Shown here: in pieces, positions 37,274 through 47,250 of the stretch
Numbering within the stretch: the first letter of the stretch is position 1
Layout of the letters: each line of letters begins with the position of its first letter
Assembly: GCA_943787785.1 (NCBI GenBank)
Contig: CALSNT010000003.1
Coordinates: forward strand, 186,001 to 250,000
Length of the DNA stretch: 64,000 nt
Direction of reading: 5' to 3'
Origin: an uncultured Paracoccaceae bacterium
GTDB taxonomy: Bacteria; Pseudomonadota; Alphaproteobacteria; Rhodobacterales; Rhodobacteraceae
Translations under genes and position numbers: made by a program
The notes under the pieces: generated by a model
The model's input: the letters and a program-made list of their open reading frames with translations, nothing else
What the model was told of the DNA's origin: nothing
The model's database searches: none

Positions 37274-39061
37274 TTAATGATTGTCGCGCGGCACGGGGCC
37301 GTGAGCGATGTCTTTGTAGGCGTCAGCCCCGCGCAGCGTCATGCCTTCGCTGAACGGGCGCACTTTCTCGCGGAATATTTCCTGCCAAGGACTTTGACTG
37401 GCGGGGGCGAAAGGTCGGTCGGGCAGCGCGGCGCGGCGCGCGGACAGCGTGGCGTCATCTACTAGCATGTTTGCGGTGCAGGCGCGCAGGTCGATCCGTA
37501 CCATATCTCCGGTCTGCACCAACCCTAGCCCGCCACCATCTGCCGCTTCAGGCGAGGCATTCAGGATAGATGGGCTTCCCGAGGTTCCCGACTGCCGCCC
37601 GTCGCCAACGCACGGCAGGGCATGGATGCCTTTTTTCAACAGATACGCGGGCGGGCGCATGTTCACGACTTCGGCCCCACCAGGGTATCCAATGGGTCCA
37701 GCACCGCGCATGATCAAGATGCAATGCTCGTCGACTCCCAGGCTTTCGTCGTCAATCCGCGCATGAAAATCCTCCGGCCCGTCGAACACAATGGCGCGGC
37801 CTTGGAAGGCTTCGGGGTCATCGGGATTGCTCAGATACCGGTCACGAAATTCCTTGGAAATCACACTGGTCTTCATGATCGCTGAGTCGAACAAATTGCC
37901 GGAAAGGTTGATGAACCCGGCGTCGTCCAGCATCGGCTTCTTCACCGGAAAGATGACGTCGGGACTTTCAGTGCGGACATGACCGCAATTTTCAGCCATG
38001 GATTTGCCGTTCACGGTTAGCGCATTCGGATGTGGCAGCAAGCCAGCCTCCAAAAGCTCCCCGACGACGGCGGGGACGCCTCCGGCGTGGTGATAGTCTT
38101 CGCCAAGATATTCACCAGCCGGTTGCAGGTTCACCAGAAGGGGAACCTCGTGACCGATACGTTGCCAGTCGTCGTTGTTGAGCTCGATACCCAAATGGCG
38201 GGCGATCCCGTTCAGATGGATCGGCGCGTTGGTTGACCCTCCGATGGCCGAGTTGATGACGATGGCATTCTCGAACGCCTCGCGCGTCATGATCTGGGTG
38301 GGCTTCAAATCCTCGCGCACCATGTCCACGATCCGCTTGCCGGTCTGATAGCTGATCTGCCCGCGTTCGCGGTATGGGGCCGGGATCGCCGCGGAGCCGG
38401 GCAACTGCATTCCCAGAGCCTCGGCCATTGAGTTCATGGTCGTCGCTGTGCCCATGGTGTTGCAGTAGCCGACTGAGGGGGCCGAGCTTGCGACAAGCTC
38501 CATGAAGCCGTCGTCGTCGATCTCCCCGGCGGCCAGCATTTCGCGCGCTTTCCAGACGATCGTCCCGGACCCGGTGCGTTGACCGCGGAACCAGCCGTTC
38601 AGCATCGGACCGACGGACAGGGCGATTGCCGGGATGTTCACGGTTGCGGCAGCCATCAACAAGGCCGGTGTTGTCTTGTCGCAGCCGATATTCAGGACCA
38701 CGCCGTCCAGCGGGTAACCGTAAAGCGTTTCGACCAGACTGAGGTAGGCAAGATTGCGGTCGAGCATTGCGGTCGGGCGCTTGCCGGTCTCTTGGATCGG
38801 ATGCACCGGAACCTCGATTACCGTGCCGCCCGCCGCGATTACACCGTCGCGGACCCGCTTGGACAATTCGATATGGTGACGGTTGCAGGGCGACAGGTCG
38901 CTGCCAGTCTGGGCTATGCCGATAATTGGCTTGCCCGACTGCAACTCCTCGCGCGTGAGGCCGTAGTTCAGGTAGCGCTCAAGATACAGCGCCGTCATTT
39001 CCGGGTTGTCCGGGTTCATGAACCATTGCTGCGAGCGTAGTTTCGGTTTCTTGTCGGTCAC
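37274..39061 (-). CDS. IlvD/Edd-family sugar-acid dehydratase (xylonate/arabonate dehydratase-like), 595 aa
   Basis: An Fe-S-dependent dehydratase that removes water from an aldonic acid to give a 2-keto-3-deoxy acid. It opens with [20 protein letters not shown] and [18 protein letters not shown] (first Cys ligand), then [18 protein letters not shown] and [20 protein letters not shown] (second and third Cys). The C-terminal part has [20 protein letters not shown]. This sequence layout and the ending ...PRDNH resemble Caulobacter D-xylonate dehydratase rather than the branched-chain enzyme IlvD. It is divergent from the UxaA-like gene. Confidence 0.92.
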   Translation of the reverse strand: MTDKKPKLRSQQWFMNPDNPEMTALYLERYLNYGLTREELQSGKPIIGIAQTGSDLSPCNRHHIELSKRVRDGVIAAGGTVIEVPVHPIQETGKRPTAMLDRNLAYLSLVETLYGYPLDGVVLNIGCDKTTPALLMAAATVNIPAIALSVGPMLNGWFRGQRTGSGTIVWKAREMLAAGEIDDDGFMELVASSAPSVGYCNTMGTATTMNSMAEALGMQLPGSAAIPAPYRERGQISYQTGKRIVDMVREDLKPTQIMTREAFENAIVINSAIGGSTNAPIHLNGIARHLGIELNNDDWQRIGHEVPLLVNLQPAGEYLGEDYHHAGGVPAVVGELLEAGLLPHPNALTVNGKSMAENCGHVRTESPDVIFPVKKPMLDDAGFINLSGNLFDSAIMKTSVISKEFRDRYLSNPDDPEAFQGRAIVFDGPEDFHARIDDESLGVDEHCILIMRGAGPIGYPGGAEVVNMRPPAYLLKKGIHALPCVGDGRQSGTSGSPSILNASPEAADGGGLGLVQTGDMVRIDLRACTANMLVDDATLSARRAALPDRPFAPASQSPWQEIFREKVRPFSEGMTLRGADAYKDIAHGPVPRDNH

Positions 39062-39164
39062 GTGCGTTCCGCATCCTGTTGGCTGGTACCGTCATCTTCG
39101 TAACGAGGTGTGGCGGGCAAGTGCAAGACCGGGGATGCGCAGGCGGCAAGGATTGGAGAGGCTG

Positions 39165-40676
39165 ATGACGGATTTCATTCGACTGGACGCAAGCGATAAC
39201 GTTGTCACGGCAACGCGTGTGCTGGACGTTGGCTATGCGGTTGAAGGTGTGGTGACCCGTGATTTGATCCCGTCCGGCCACAAGATCGCAACGGCCCCGA
39301 TTGCTGCCGGTCAGCAGGTGACGAAATATGCTCAGTTCATCGGGCTGGCCTCGACGGACATTGAACCAGGGGATCACGTTCACACGCAAAACGTGGAATT
39401 CCGAGCAACCGAGGCAGACTATGAGTTTTCCACCGACCTGCGCCCGGTGGCGATGGTGCCGGACGATCAGCGCGACACCTTCATGGGGTTTCGCCGCGAC
39501 AGCGGCCGGGTGGGGACACGGAACTACATCGCGGTGGTGACCTCGGTAAATTGTTCGGCGACGGCGGCGCGGCGGATTGCCGATGCCTTCGGACCCGAAG
39601 AGATGGCCGCCTATCCCAATGTCGATGGCGTGGTGGCCTTCGTTCACGGCACGGGTTGCGGGATGGCGGGTGACGGCGACGGGTTCGAGGCGTTGCAGCG
39701 CGTTATGTGGGGTTATGCGCGCCATCCGAACCATGCAGGCGTGCTGATGGTGGGACTGGGGTGCGAAATGAACCAGATCGACTGGTTGCTCGAGGCTTAT
39801 GGTCTGAAGCAGGGACCACTGTTCCACACGATGAACATTCAGGGCGTCGCCGGACTGCGCCGGACCGTGGAACTGGGCATCGAAAAGGTCCGTGCCATGT
39901 TGCCCCTGGCGAACGAGGCGCGGCGGGAACCATGCCCTGCGTCCGACCTGATGGTCGCCCTGCAATGCGGGGGGTCCGACGCTTGGAGTGGCGTTACGGC
40001 AAACCCCGCGCTGGGCCACGCCTGCGATCTGCTGACCGCGCAGGGCGGCACCGGGGTCCTGGCCGAAACACCTGAGATTTACGGGGCAGAGCATTTGCTG
40101 ACACGCCGCGCCGTGGATCAGACGGTTGGTCACAGGTTGGTCGGGCTGATCGAATGGTGGAAAGACTATACGGCACGCAACAAGGGGTCGATGGACAACA
40201 ACCCCTCGCCGGGAAACAAGAAAGGCGGGCTGACGACAATTTTGGAAAAGTCGCTGGGGGCGGCGGCGAAGGGGGGAACGTCTCCGCTAACCGGAGTTTA
40301 CAAATACGCCGAGCCGGTTACGGCGCGCGGGTTCACCTTCATGGACAGCCCCGGGTACGATCCCGCCAGCGTGACGGGGCAGATCGCGGGTGGCTGCATT
40401 CTGGTGGTGTTTACCACCGGGCGCGGGTCTGCCTTTGGCTCAAAACCCAGTCCGACGATCAAGGTGGCAACGAATTCCGAAATGTACGCTCGCATGACCG
40501 AGGACATGGACATCAACGCCGGTGACATGCTGACGCAGGGAATAACGTTGGAAGAGAAGGGGCGCGAGATCTACCAGATGCTGCTGCGCGTGGCGTCGGG
40601 CGAGGCCACGAAGTCCGAGGCTCAGGGCTTGGGGGACTATGAATTCGTACCCTGGCAGATCGGCGCGGTGATGTAG
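39165..40676 (+). CDS. UxaA-family altronate/galactarate-type dehydratase, 503 aa
   Basis: Fe-dependent dehydration of an aldonic or aldaric acid. The N-terminal SAF-like domain includes GHKIATAPIAAGQQVTKYAQ and GDHVHTQNVEF. The C-terminal catalytic domain includes GFRRDSGRVGTRNYIAVV, VNCSATAARRIA, VALQCGGSDAWSGVTANPAL and GYDPASVTGQIAGGC. It is full length. The start at 39165 has GGAG upstream, and an earlier in-frame codon at 39006 would add non-homologous residues. In this setting altronate dehydratase of the galacturonate branch is the simplest role. Confidence 0.9.
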   Translation: MTDFIRLDASDNVVTATRVLDVGYAVEGVVTRDLIPSGHKIATAPIAAGQQVTKYAQFIGLASTDIEPGDHVHTQNVEFRATEADYEFSTDLRPVAMVPDDQRDTFMGFRRDSGRVGTRNYIAVVTSVNCSATAARRIADAFGPEEMAAYPNVDGVVAFVHGTGCGMAGDGDGFEALQRVMWGYARHPNHAGVLMVGLGCEMNQIDWLLEAYGLKQGPLFHTMNIQGVAGLRRTVELGIEKVRAMLPLANEARREPCPASDLMVALQCGGSDAWSGVTANPALGHACDLLTAQGGTGVLAETPEIYGAEHLLTRRAVDQTVGHRLVGLIEWWKDYTARNKGSMDNNPSPGNKKGGLTTILEKSLGAAAKGGTSPLTGVYKYAEPVTARGFTFMDSPGYDPASVTGQIAGGCILVVFTTGRGSAFGSKPSPTIKVATNSEMYARMTEDMDINAGDMLTQGITLEEKGREIYQMLLRVASGEATKSEAQGLGDYEFVPWQIGAVM

Positions 40677-40835
40677 GAACCTATGGCAATATGATATTAC
40701 CAGTTGGACAAAGCCCGTCGTTTAAGGAAGTTCCGTTAGGTCGGCGGCAGATTCAACTGTTGCATATTGGTTGACCATTCGCTTTAACCGTCGCCCAGAA
40801 GTGCAGGAAAACCTGCCGAGTTCAGGGAGTCCGGT

Positions 40836-41930
40836 TTGGCAGACACCAATACCGAAGATGCGTTTGTCGAATTTGACCGCGTTCAGAAAAGCTATGACGG
40901 CGAGGTTTTGGTCGTCAAAGATTTGAATCTTTCGATGCCGAAGGGTGAATTTCTGACGATGCTTGGCCCCTCAGGGTCCGGCAAAACCACCTGCCTGATG
41001 ATGCTTGCTGGATTTGAAACCGCGACAAACGGCGAAATTCGCCTTGGCGGAAAAGAGATAAACAACATCCCGCCGCACAAGCGTGGCATCGGCATGGTGT
41101 TTCAGAACTATGCGTTGTTCCCGCACATGACAGTCAACGAGAACCTGTCATTCCCGCTGGAAGTGCGCGGCATGGGCCGTGACGAACGGGAATCCAAAGT
41201 CGCCCGTGCGCTGGACATGGTCCAGATGGGCGCGTTCGGAAATCGCCGTCCCGCTCAGCTTTCGGGTGGTCAGCAGCAGCGGATTGCGTTGGCGCGCGCC
41301 TTGGTGTTCGATCCCAAACTGGTACTGATGGATGAACCGCTGGGCGCGCTCGACAAACAGCTGCGCGAGCATATGCAGTATGAAATCAAACACCTTCACG
41401 AGAGCCTTGGCATCACGGTGGTCTATGTGACGCACGACCAATCCGAGGCGCTGACGATGAGTGACCGCGTCGCGGTATTCGACGATGGTCGCATCCAGCA
41501 GCTTGCCGCACCTGCCGACCTGTATGAACGCCCCGAAAACAGCTTTGTGGCGCAGTTCATTGGTGAAAATAACAAGCTGTCCGGCACGGTTGAAAGCAAA
41601 TCCGGCGATACCGCGACTGTCCGGCTGACCGATGGCGAAACCTGCCAGGCACTTGCCGTCAGCTGCGGCGACGTTGGCTCGGAGACGTTGATCTCGATCC
41701 GGCCAGAACGAATTTCGGTGGCGGCAGAATCAGGTCCGAACAGCACGTCTGCGGATGTAAAAGAGCTGATTTATCTAGGCGATCACATCCGCTGCCGCCT
41801 GAATGTCCATGGAAACGATGATTTTGTCGTCAAAGTGCCCAACTCGGCGGGGCACGAGCATCTTGTGGTCGGCGAAAAGACGCAAGTGACATGGGCAGTG
41901 GAAGACGCGCGCGCATTAAATCCGCTATGA
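40836..41930 (+). CDS. ABC transporter ATP-binding protein, PotA type, 364 aa
   Basis: Energises the importer encoded by the next three genes. Walker A is LGPSGSGKTT, the Q-loop is VFQNYALFPHMTV, the signature LSGGQQQRIALARA, Walker B LVLMDEPLGALD and the switch is in YVTHDQSEALTMSDR, with a C-terminal TOBE domain. The start is TTG at 40836 with AGGGAG 6 nt upstream. The subfamily handles polyamines, but related systems take other solutes. Confidence 0.94.
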   Translation: MADTNTEDAFVEFDRVQKSYDGEVLVVKDLNLSMPKGEFLTMLGPSGSGKTTCLMMLAGFETATNGEIRLGGKEINNIPPHKRGIGMVFQNYALFPHMTVNENLSFPLEVRGMGRDERESKVARALDMVQMGAFGNRRPAQLSGGQQQRIALARALVFDPKLVLMDEPLGALDKQLREHMQYEIKHLHESLGITVVYVTHDQSEALTMSDRVAVFDDGRIQQLAAPADLYERPENSFVAQFIGENNKLSGTVESKSGDTATVRLTDGETCQALAVSCGDVGSETLISIRPERISVAAESGPNSTSADVKELIYLGDHIRCRLNVHGNDDFVVKVPNSAGHEHLVVGEKTQVTWAVEDARALNPL

Positions 41931-42016
41931 TCTAAGAACGAAAACCTACGACCACTCGGGAAATGTGTTCCGAGGACTAACCGCAAGAAAAAAACCAGTA
42001 ACCAGGGAGAACCTAA

Positions 42017-43087
42017 ATGAAAATGACACTTATTCTAACGACAGCGCTAACCAGCATGTCTTTCGCGGCTTCGGCCCAGGAAGTCACAGTGATGAGCTGG
42101 GGCGGTGCCTATACCAAAAGCCAGGTTGAGGCCTATCACAAGCCGTTCACGGCCGAGACCGGCATCACCATCAACTCGGTTGACAGCGACAACCCGGCAA
42201 CGCCGATCAAGGCGCAGGTCGAAGCCGGCAACGTGACCGTTGATGTGGCGGACGTCGAATATTCCGACGCCATCCGTCTGTGTGACGAAGGCCTGCTGGA
42301 AGAGATCGACGCCTCGATGCTGCCTGCTGCCCCGGACGGAATGTCCGCCGCCGATGACTTCATTGAAGGTGCGATCACCGATTGTGCGGTTGCCAACATC
42401 GTTTGGTCGACCGTCATGGCCTACAATACCGAAAGCGTTGACGGCACACCAACGACCATCGCCGATTTCTTCGACCTGGAGAAATTCCCCGGCAAGCGCG
42501 GCCTGCGCAAATCAGCCAAGGCAACGCTTGAAATGGCGCTGATGGCTGACGGAGTGGCCGCTGGCGACGTCTATGCTGCGATGGAAACCGACGAAGGCAT
42601 CGATCGCGCATTTGCAAAGCTCGACACCATCAAGGACGATATTGTCTGGTGGGAAGCGGGTGCTCAGCCGCCGCAACTGCTGGCTGATGGCGAAGTTGCC
42701 ATGTCGACAGCCTACAACGGCCGTATCTTCAACGCTGCCGTTGGCGAAGGCCAGCCGTTCGAGATTGTCTGGGACGGTCAAATCCTCGACTTCGACCTGT
42801 TCGTGGTCCCGAAGGGAGCTCCGAACAAAGAAGCCGCGATGCAGTTCATCAGCTTCTCGACCGACACCCAGCGTCTGGCGGATCAGGCAAGCTGGATCAG
42901 CTATGGCCCGGCACGCAAGTCTTCGGGTGCGCTGGTCGGAAAATACTCGGACGGCATAACGGACATGGCGCCGCACATGCCGACGGCTGCTGCGAACCTG
43001 AGCAACGCGCTGGTCAACAACTTCGACTTCTGGGCTGACCGGGATGCGGAGCTGAATGAGCGTTTCAACGCCTGGCTTGCAAGCTAA
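42017..43087 (+). CDS. ABC transporter substrate-binding protein, PotD/F type, 356 aa
   Basis: A periplasmic solute receptor. The signal peptide LILTTALTSMSFAASA is cleaved before QEVTVM. The mature N-terminus VMSWGGAYTKSQVEAYHKPF is the spermidine/putrescine-binding-protein pattern, and DIVWWEAGAQPPQLLADGEV and ALVNNFDFWADRDAEL are later family blocks. The ligand cannot be fixed; its place beside sugar-acid dehydratase genes leaves polyamine or an organic acid open. Confidence 0.93.
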   Translation: MKMTLILTTALTSMSFAASAQEVTVMSWGGAYTKSQVEAYHKPFTAETGITINSVDSDNPATPIKAQVEAGNVTVDVADVEYSDAIRLCDEGLLEEIDASMLPAAPDGMSAADDFIEGAITDCAVANIVWSTVMAYNTESVDGTPTTIADFFDLEKFPGKRGLRKSAKATLEMALMADGVAAGDVYAAMETDEGIDRAFAKLDTIKDDIVWWEAGAQPPQLLADGEVAMSTAYNGRIFNAAVGEGQPFEIVWDGQILDFDLFVVPKGAPNKEAAMQFISFSTDTQRLADQASWISYGPARKSSGALVGKYSDGITDMAPHMPTAAANLSNALVNNFDFWADRDAELNERFNAWLAS

Positions 43088-43099
43088 TCTAGCAAAACC

Positions 43100-43124
43100 G
43101 GGGCGCGCCGAATTGGCGCGCCCC
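43100..43124 (+). promoter_or_regulatory. Intercistronic hairpin after binding-protein gene
   Basis: A perfect 10-bp stem GGGGCGCGCC / GGCGCGCCCC around GAATT, directly downstream of the binding-protein stop and upstream of the permease. Such stems commonly protect the upstream mRNA and lower expression of the permeases. Confidence 0.7.
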
Positions 43125-43154
43125 ACTTAGATGACCCGGGGATGGACACGCCGC

Positions 43155-44435
43155 ATGACTGACGCAGTTGCTGACCCAATCTCATCTGCGCGCGGCCAAG
43201 CCCAGCTAACGACTGCGGATGGCATCCCGCTCAAAACGGCATTGGCGATTGCGCAATCGAAGGCCAGGCGACGCGCTTTTCTTCTGGTGCTACCGCTGCT
43301 CGCCTTTGTTCTGATCACCTTCGTCGCGCCCATCGGACAGATGCTTTACCGGTCTGTGCATAATCCAGCATTTTCTGACAACGCCCCGGCGCTAGCCGTC
43401 TGGTTCGAAGCGAACCCGACAGGAACCGAGCCTGATGAGGCTGCCTATGAGGCGCTTGTCTCGGACCTGCGCGCCATGCGCGAAAACAAGACCCAGGGTG
43501 TGGCCGGAACGCGCATCAACTATGACCTCGCGGGTAGCCGGTCCCTTTTCACATCAACCGCCCGGAAGTCCGCGAAGATGGAGCCGCCTTTCAAAGAGGC
43601 TGTTCTGGACGCGGACGAAGATTGGGCCGATCCGCAATTGTGGCAAGTGATGCGCACCGCCTCGTCCGCTTATACCGCGAATTTCTATCTCGCGGCTCTT
43701 GACCGGACCCGTGATGAGAACGGCAATATTGTCCGCGTTAATGAAAACCGCAGGCTTTATGTCGGCAATTTCATCAAAACCATGCTGCTGTCGGCGCTTA
43801 TCACCGGATGCTGTCTGGTGTTGGGCTATCCGATTGCACATTTGCTGGCGACGTTGCCATTGCGCCACTCCAACCTGTTGATGATCTTCGTGCTGCTGCC
43901 GTTCTGGACCTCGTTGCTGGTTCGGACCACCAGCTGGATCGTGCTTCTGCAAAGTCAGGGTGTGGTGAATGACACGCTGGTTGCTGTCGGAGTCGTGGCC
44001 GACGAAAGCCGTATCCAGATGATCTATAACCAGACCGGGACGATCGTGGCTATGGTGCATATCCTGCTGCCATTCATGGTACTGCCGCTCTATTCGGTGA
44101 TGCGCCCGATCAACCCCAGCTACGTGCGCGCCGCTCGCAGCTTGGGCGCGACCAGTTGGACTGCCTTCCGCCGCATCTATGTACCCCAGACTGTGCCGGG
44201 TATGGGGGCAGGGGGGTTGCTCGTGTTCATTTTGGCGGTTGGCTATTACATCACGCCTGCACTGGTCGGGGGGGCCAGCGGACAGCTGATCTCGAACTTT
44301 ATCGCCTTCCATATGCAGAAATCGCTGAACTGGTCGCTTGCCGCCGCGCTGGCGGCGTTGCTGCTGGCATGCATCCTGCTGCTCTACTGGCTTTATGACC
44401 GGTTGATCGGCATCGACAATCTGAAGTTGGGATAA
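43155..44435 (+). CDS. ABC transporter permease, PotB type, about 426 aa
   Basis: An inner-membrane channel subunit. The first helix is FLLVLPLLAFVLITFVAPIGQ, followed by an unusually large periplasmic insertion (about residues 50-190) before the MetI-like core. The EAA-loop region AARSLGATSWTAFRRIYVPQ couples to the ATPase. The ATG at 43155 is preferred because the earlier ATG at 43131 lies just after the hairpin without a ribosome site. It is coupled to the next gene with a 3-bp gap. Confidence 0.9.
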   Translation: MTDAVADPISSARGQAQLTTADGIPLKTALAIAQSKARRRAFLLVLPLLAFVLITFVAPIGQMLYRSVHNPAFSDNAPALAVWFEANPTGTEPDEAAYEALVSDLRAMRENKTQGVAGTRINYDLAGSRSLFTSTARKSAKMEPPFKEAVLDADEDWADPQLWQVMRTASSAYTANFYLAALDRTRDENGNIVRVNENRRLYVGNFIKTMLLSALITGCCLVLGYPIAHLLATLPLRHSNLLMIFVLLPFWTSLLVRTTSWIVLLQSQGVVNDTLVAVGVVADESRIQMIYNQTGTIVAMVHILLPFMVLPLYSVMRPINPSYVRAARSLGATSWTAFRRIYVPQTVPGMGAGGLLVFILAVGYYITPALVGGASGQLISNFIAFHMQKSLNWSLAAALAALLLACILLLYWLYDRLIGIDNLKLG

Positions 44436-44438
44436 ACC

Positions 44439-45374
44439 ATGGCGCTCCCCAAACACGCCTCAACACTCGAACGGGTCTGGCACTATGTCTACCTTGTAAT
44501 CTGCGGGCTGATTTTCCTGTTTTTGATCGCTCCGATCCTGATTGTGATCCCGCTGTCGTTCAACGCCGAGCCGTATTTCACATTCACACCCAAGATGCTG
44601 TCGCTGGACCCTGAGGGGTATTCGATGCGGTGGTACGACTTGCTGCTGACCTTCGGGATGCAGGTTCCCGAGGCAGCACGAGACGGCAGTTGGTGGGCGG
44701 ATGCCTGGAACAACGCCGCCTGGATCAAAGCGGCAAGGAATTCGGTCATCATCGGGTTTTTCGCGACGATTTTGGCAACCACGCTTGGCACCGTAGCAGC
44801 GCTGGGACTGTCGCGGCCCGAAATGCCGTACCGGCGCACGATCATGGCGGTGCTGATTTCACCGATGATTGTGCCGATTATCATCACGGCGACGGGGCTG
44901 TTTTTCTTCTATTCGTCGATCTCGATTTCCAAATGGGAGCTGTTTGGCTGGCAGATTCCTTACCTCGGGATCATTCTGGCCCATGCGACCCTTGGCATTC
45001 CATTTGTAATCATCACGGTGACGGCAACGCTGGTTGGGTTCGACCACTCGCTGACCCGCGCGGCGGCCTCGCTAGGGGCCAACCCGCGCACGACGTTCTT
45101 CAAGATCACCATGCCGTTGATCCTGCCGGGGGTGATTTCCGGCGCTCTATTCGCCTTTGTAACGTCGTTTGACGAGGTGGTCGCCGTGCTTTTCATCGGC
45201 GGTTTTGACGAGCAGACCATCCCGCGCCAGATGTGGAACGGCATCCGCGAACAGATCAGCCCGGCAATCCTGAGTGTCGCGACCGTGCTGGTGATCTTTT
45301 CGATATTCCTGCTAACGACGGTAGAACTGCTGCGTCGTCGCTCGGAACGTCTGCGTGGGTTGTCACCGGGCTAG
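44439..45374 (+). CDS. ABC transporter permease, PotC type, 311 aa
   Basis: The second channel subunit. Six helices in the MetI fold are visible, starting YLVICGLIFLFLIAPILIVI. The EAA loop is TRAAASLGANPRTTFFKITM, and LFAFVTSFDEVVAVLFIGG is the usual last-but-one helix. The gene follows the first permease by 3 bp and ends the operon; a GAAGCC-TGC-GGCTTC stem with a T-rich tail lies just after it. Confidence 0.93.
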   Translation: MALPKHASTLERVWHYVYLVICGLIFLFLIAPILIVIPLSFNAEPYFTFTPKMLSLDPEGYSMRWYDLLLTFGMQVPEAARDGSWWADAWNNAAWIKAARNSVIIGFFATILATTLGTVAALGLSRPEMPYRRTIMAVLISPMIVPIIITATGLFFFYSSISISKWELFGWQIPYLGIILAHATLGIPFVIITVTATLVGFDHSLTRAAASLGANPRTTFFKITMPLILPGVISGALFAFVTSFDEVVAVLFIGGFDEQTIPRQMWNGIREQISPAILSVATVLVIFSIFLLTTVELLRRRSERLRGLSPG

Positions 45375-45383
45375 ATCAGCGGC

Positions 45384-45410
45384 GAAGCCTGCGGCTTCAT
45401 CCTTTTCCCG
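45384..45410 (+). terminator. Terminator of the PotABCD-like operon
   Basis: The stem GAAGCC / GGCTTC has a TGC loop and is followed by ATCCTTTTCCC, 10 bp after the permease stop. Confidence 0.65.
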
Positions 45411-45518
45411 GCGTTTTTGTTGCCCTGAGCCCGCTGAATTGACGAGGTGTCTGGGCCGATGTTGCGCAGCCTCCAGCGGGAGTACTTTCCAAAAGCTGAG
45501 CTGTAGAGGTGACGTCGT

Positions 45519-46448
45519 TTACGGCAGCAACGCCAGCCAGACCCAGGCAGTAAGAACGGTCAGCGCAGTCGCGATCAGCACGGATGAGGCGACGACGCGC
45601 CGCGCAGCGCCATACATATCTGCGAAGACATAGGCGTTGACCCCGGGGGCCATGGCGGCGGTCAGCACGGCAGAGCGGAAGGCATCCCGGTCCAGTCCTA
45701 CTGTCATTCCCAGCCCGAAGACGATGGCCGGATGCAGGATCAGCGAGACGGCGCAGACAAACAGGATCGTGCGCATGTCGCCTTCGGGGCGATAGCGTAC
45801 CAGCACTCCACCAAGGCCGAACAGGGCGGCGGGCAGCGCGGCGCGGGCGACCATGTCGACAGCGTCCCACAGGATTGTGGGCAGGCCAAGACCGGTCAAA
45901 TTGACGATGAAGCCAAGTGAAATGCCAATGATAAGGGCGTTGCGGAACATGGCGCGGATCACGCGTCGCAGGGTAATCGCCGCGCTTTGGCCCTGATTTC
46001 GCACAACCTCCATCACCGTGACCCCGACTGCGTAACAGAATGGCGCGTGCAGGGCGACGATGGCGAAATTGCCGACCAGCGCGTCGGCTCCGAAGGCTTG
46101 CTCGGTAATTGGCAGGCCCAGAAGGACCGAATTCGAAAACAGGCAGGCAAAGCCAATCGCGACCGAGGCCTCCCAGTCGCGATTGAAGATATAGCGCGCT
46201 CCAGTCAGGCCGGCGATGAAGCCAAGGATGGCGCCGACATAGAACGTGCCGAGCAGGGCCGGGTCGAAGCCGGTGGACAGGTCGATACGGGCGATTGCTC
46301 GGAACAGCAGGCAGGGGATCGCGAAACCCTGAGTGAATTTCATCAACCCATCAACGACCGAGGGGGTGAAAAACTGTCGCCAAACGCAAAGGTATCCGGC
46401 GCCGACGACCAGAAAGACTGGCAGGATTACGGTGAGGAGGGCGCTCAC
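45519..46448 (-). CDS. AEC family transporter (auxin-efflux-carrier fold), 309 aa
   Basis: An inner-membrane carrier of about ten helices. The first is LTVILPVFLVVGAGYLCVW, and FTQGFAIPCLLFRAIARID is the conserved first cross-over; LFSNSVLLGLPITEQAFG and VLTAAMAPGVNAYVFADMYG are AEC hallmarks. The start is GTG at 46448, 5 bp after the stop of the metallo-hydrolase gene, so it is the last gene of a tatD-hydrolase-AEC run. The substrate is unknown, probably an organic acid or amino acid. Confidence 0.9.
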   Translation of the reverse strand: MSALLTVILPVFLVVGAGYLCVWRQFFTPSVVDGLMKFTQGFAIPCLLFRAIARIDLSTGFDPALLGTFYVGAILGFIAGLTGARYIFNRDWEASVAIGFACLFSNSVLLGLPITEQAFGADALVGNFAIVALHAPFCYAVGVTVMEVVRNQGQSAAITLRRVIRAMFRNALIIGISLGFIVNLTGLGLPTILWDAVDMVARAALPAALFGLGGVLVRYRPEGDMRTILFVCAVSLILHPAIVFGLGMTVGLDRDAFRSAVLTAAMAPGVNAYVFADMYGAARRVVASSVLIATALTVLTAWVWLALLP

Positions 46449-46452
46449 CCGA

Positions 46453-47250
46453 TCAGACCTCGTAGGTGATCTGCATCCCGTCGAAAGCCGGGGTGACGTG
46501 ATCGGGGGTTTCTGCGCGCACCGTTTCGTAGTCGAGATCGATGTGCATGTTGGTAAGGACCGCTCGCTTCGGCGCGGCCTGCTTAATCCATTCCAGAGTG
46601 CGTTCCAGATGGGTGTGGCTTGGGTGTGGCTCACGCCGTAGCGCGTCTACAACCCAGCAATCCAGGTTGCTGCAAGCCACCCAGGCTTGCTCGGTCATCT
46701 GGGAAACGTCGGGCAGATAGGCTAGATCGCCGATGCGAAAACCAAGGGCGTCGATGTTTCCGTGGATGGCGGAGAAAGGCTTGAGCGTGATGTCCCCCCC
46801 TGCACCGGAAACCCTTACCGGCCCTTCCAAAAGGTTCATGTCCAGGATCGGTGGATAGTTGGACCCTTTCGGTTGCGCGAAACAATAGGTGAACCGGTCG
46901 AGCAGTTCGTCGCGCGTCTTTGCATCGGCCCAGACCGGCAAGCGCCGTTTCATATTGAGGACGACGACCCGCAAATCGTCTATGCCGTGGATGTGATCGG
47001 CGTGGGAGTGGGTGTAAATCACACCGTCCAGCGCGCCGACGCCTGCGTCGATCAACTGCATACGCACGTCTGGGGTGCTGTCGATAAGCACGCGTGTAAT
47101 TGCCGCATCTTCGATGCGCTCGACCAGCATGGAACAGCGGCGGCGGGCGTTCTTGGGGTTGGTGGGATCGCAATCGCCCCAGTTGTTTCCGATACGCGGA
47201 ACGCCGGCGCTGGACCCGCAGCCCAAGATCGTAAAGCGCAGCTGGGCCAT
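46453..47250 (-). CDS. Metallo-beta-lactamase-fold hydrolase, PhnP-like, 265 aa
   Basis: It opens FTILGCGSSAGVPRIGNNWG DCDP, then GVIYTHSHADHIHGIDDLRV, the HxHxDH zinc motif, and later SAIHGNIDALGF and TNMHIDLDYE. This matches the phosphodiesterase (PhnP/cyclic phosphate) branch of the superfamily. The ATG at 47250 overlaps the tatD stop (TGATG). The tatD-PhnP-like pairing is common in alphaproteobacteria. Confidence 0.9.
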   Translation of the reverse strand: MAQLRFTILGCGSSAGVPRIGNNWGDCDPTNPKNARRRCSMLVERIEDAAITRVLIDSTPDVRMQLIDAGVGALDGVIYTHSHADHIHGIDDLRVVVLNMKRRLPVWADAKTRDELLDRFTYCFAQPKGSNYPPILDMNLLEGPVRVSGAGGDITLKPFSAIHGNIDALGFRIGDLAYLPDVSQMTEQAWVACSNLDCWVVDALRREPHPSHTHLERTLEWIKQAAPKRAVLTNMHIDLDYETVRAETPDHVTPAFDGMQITYEV

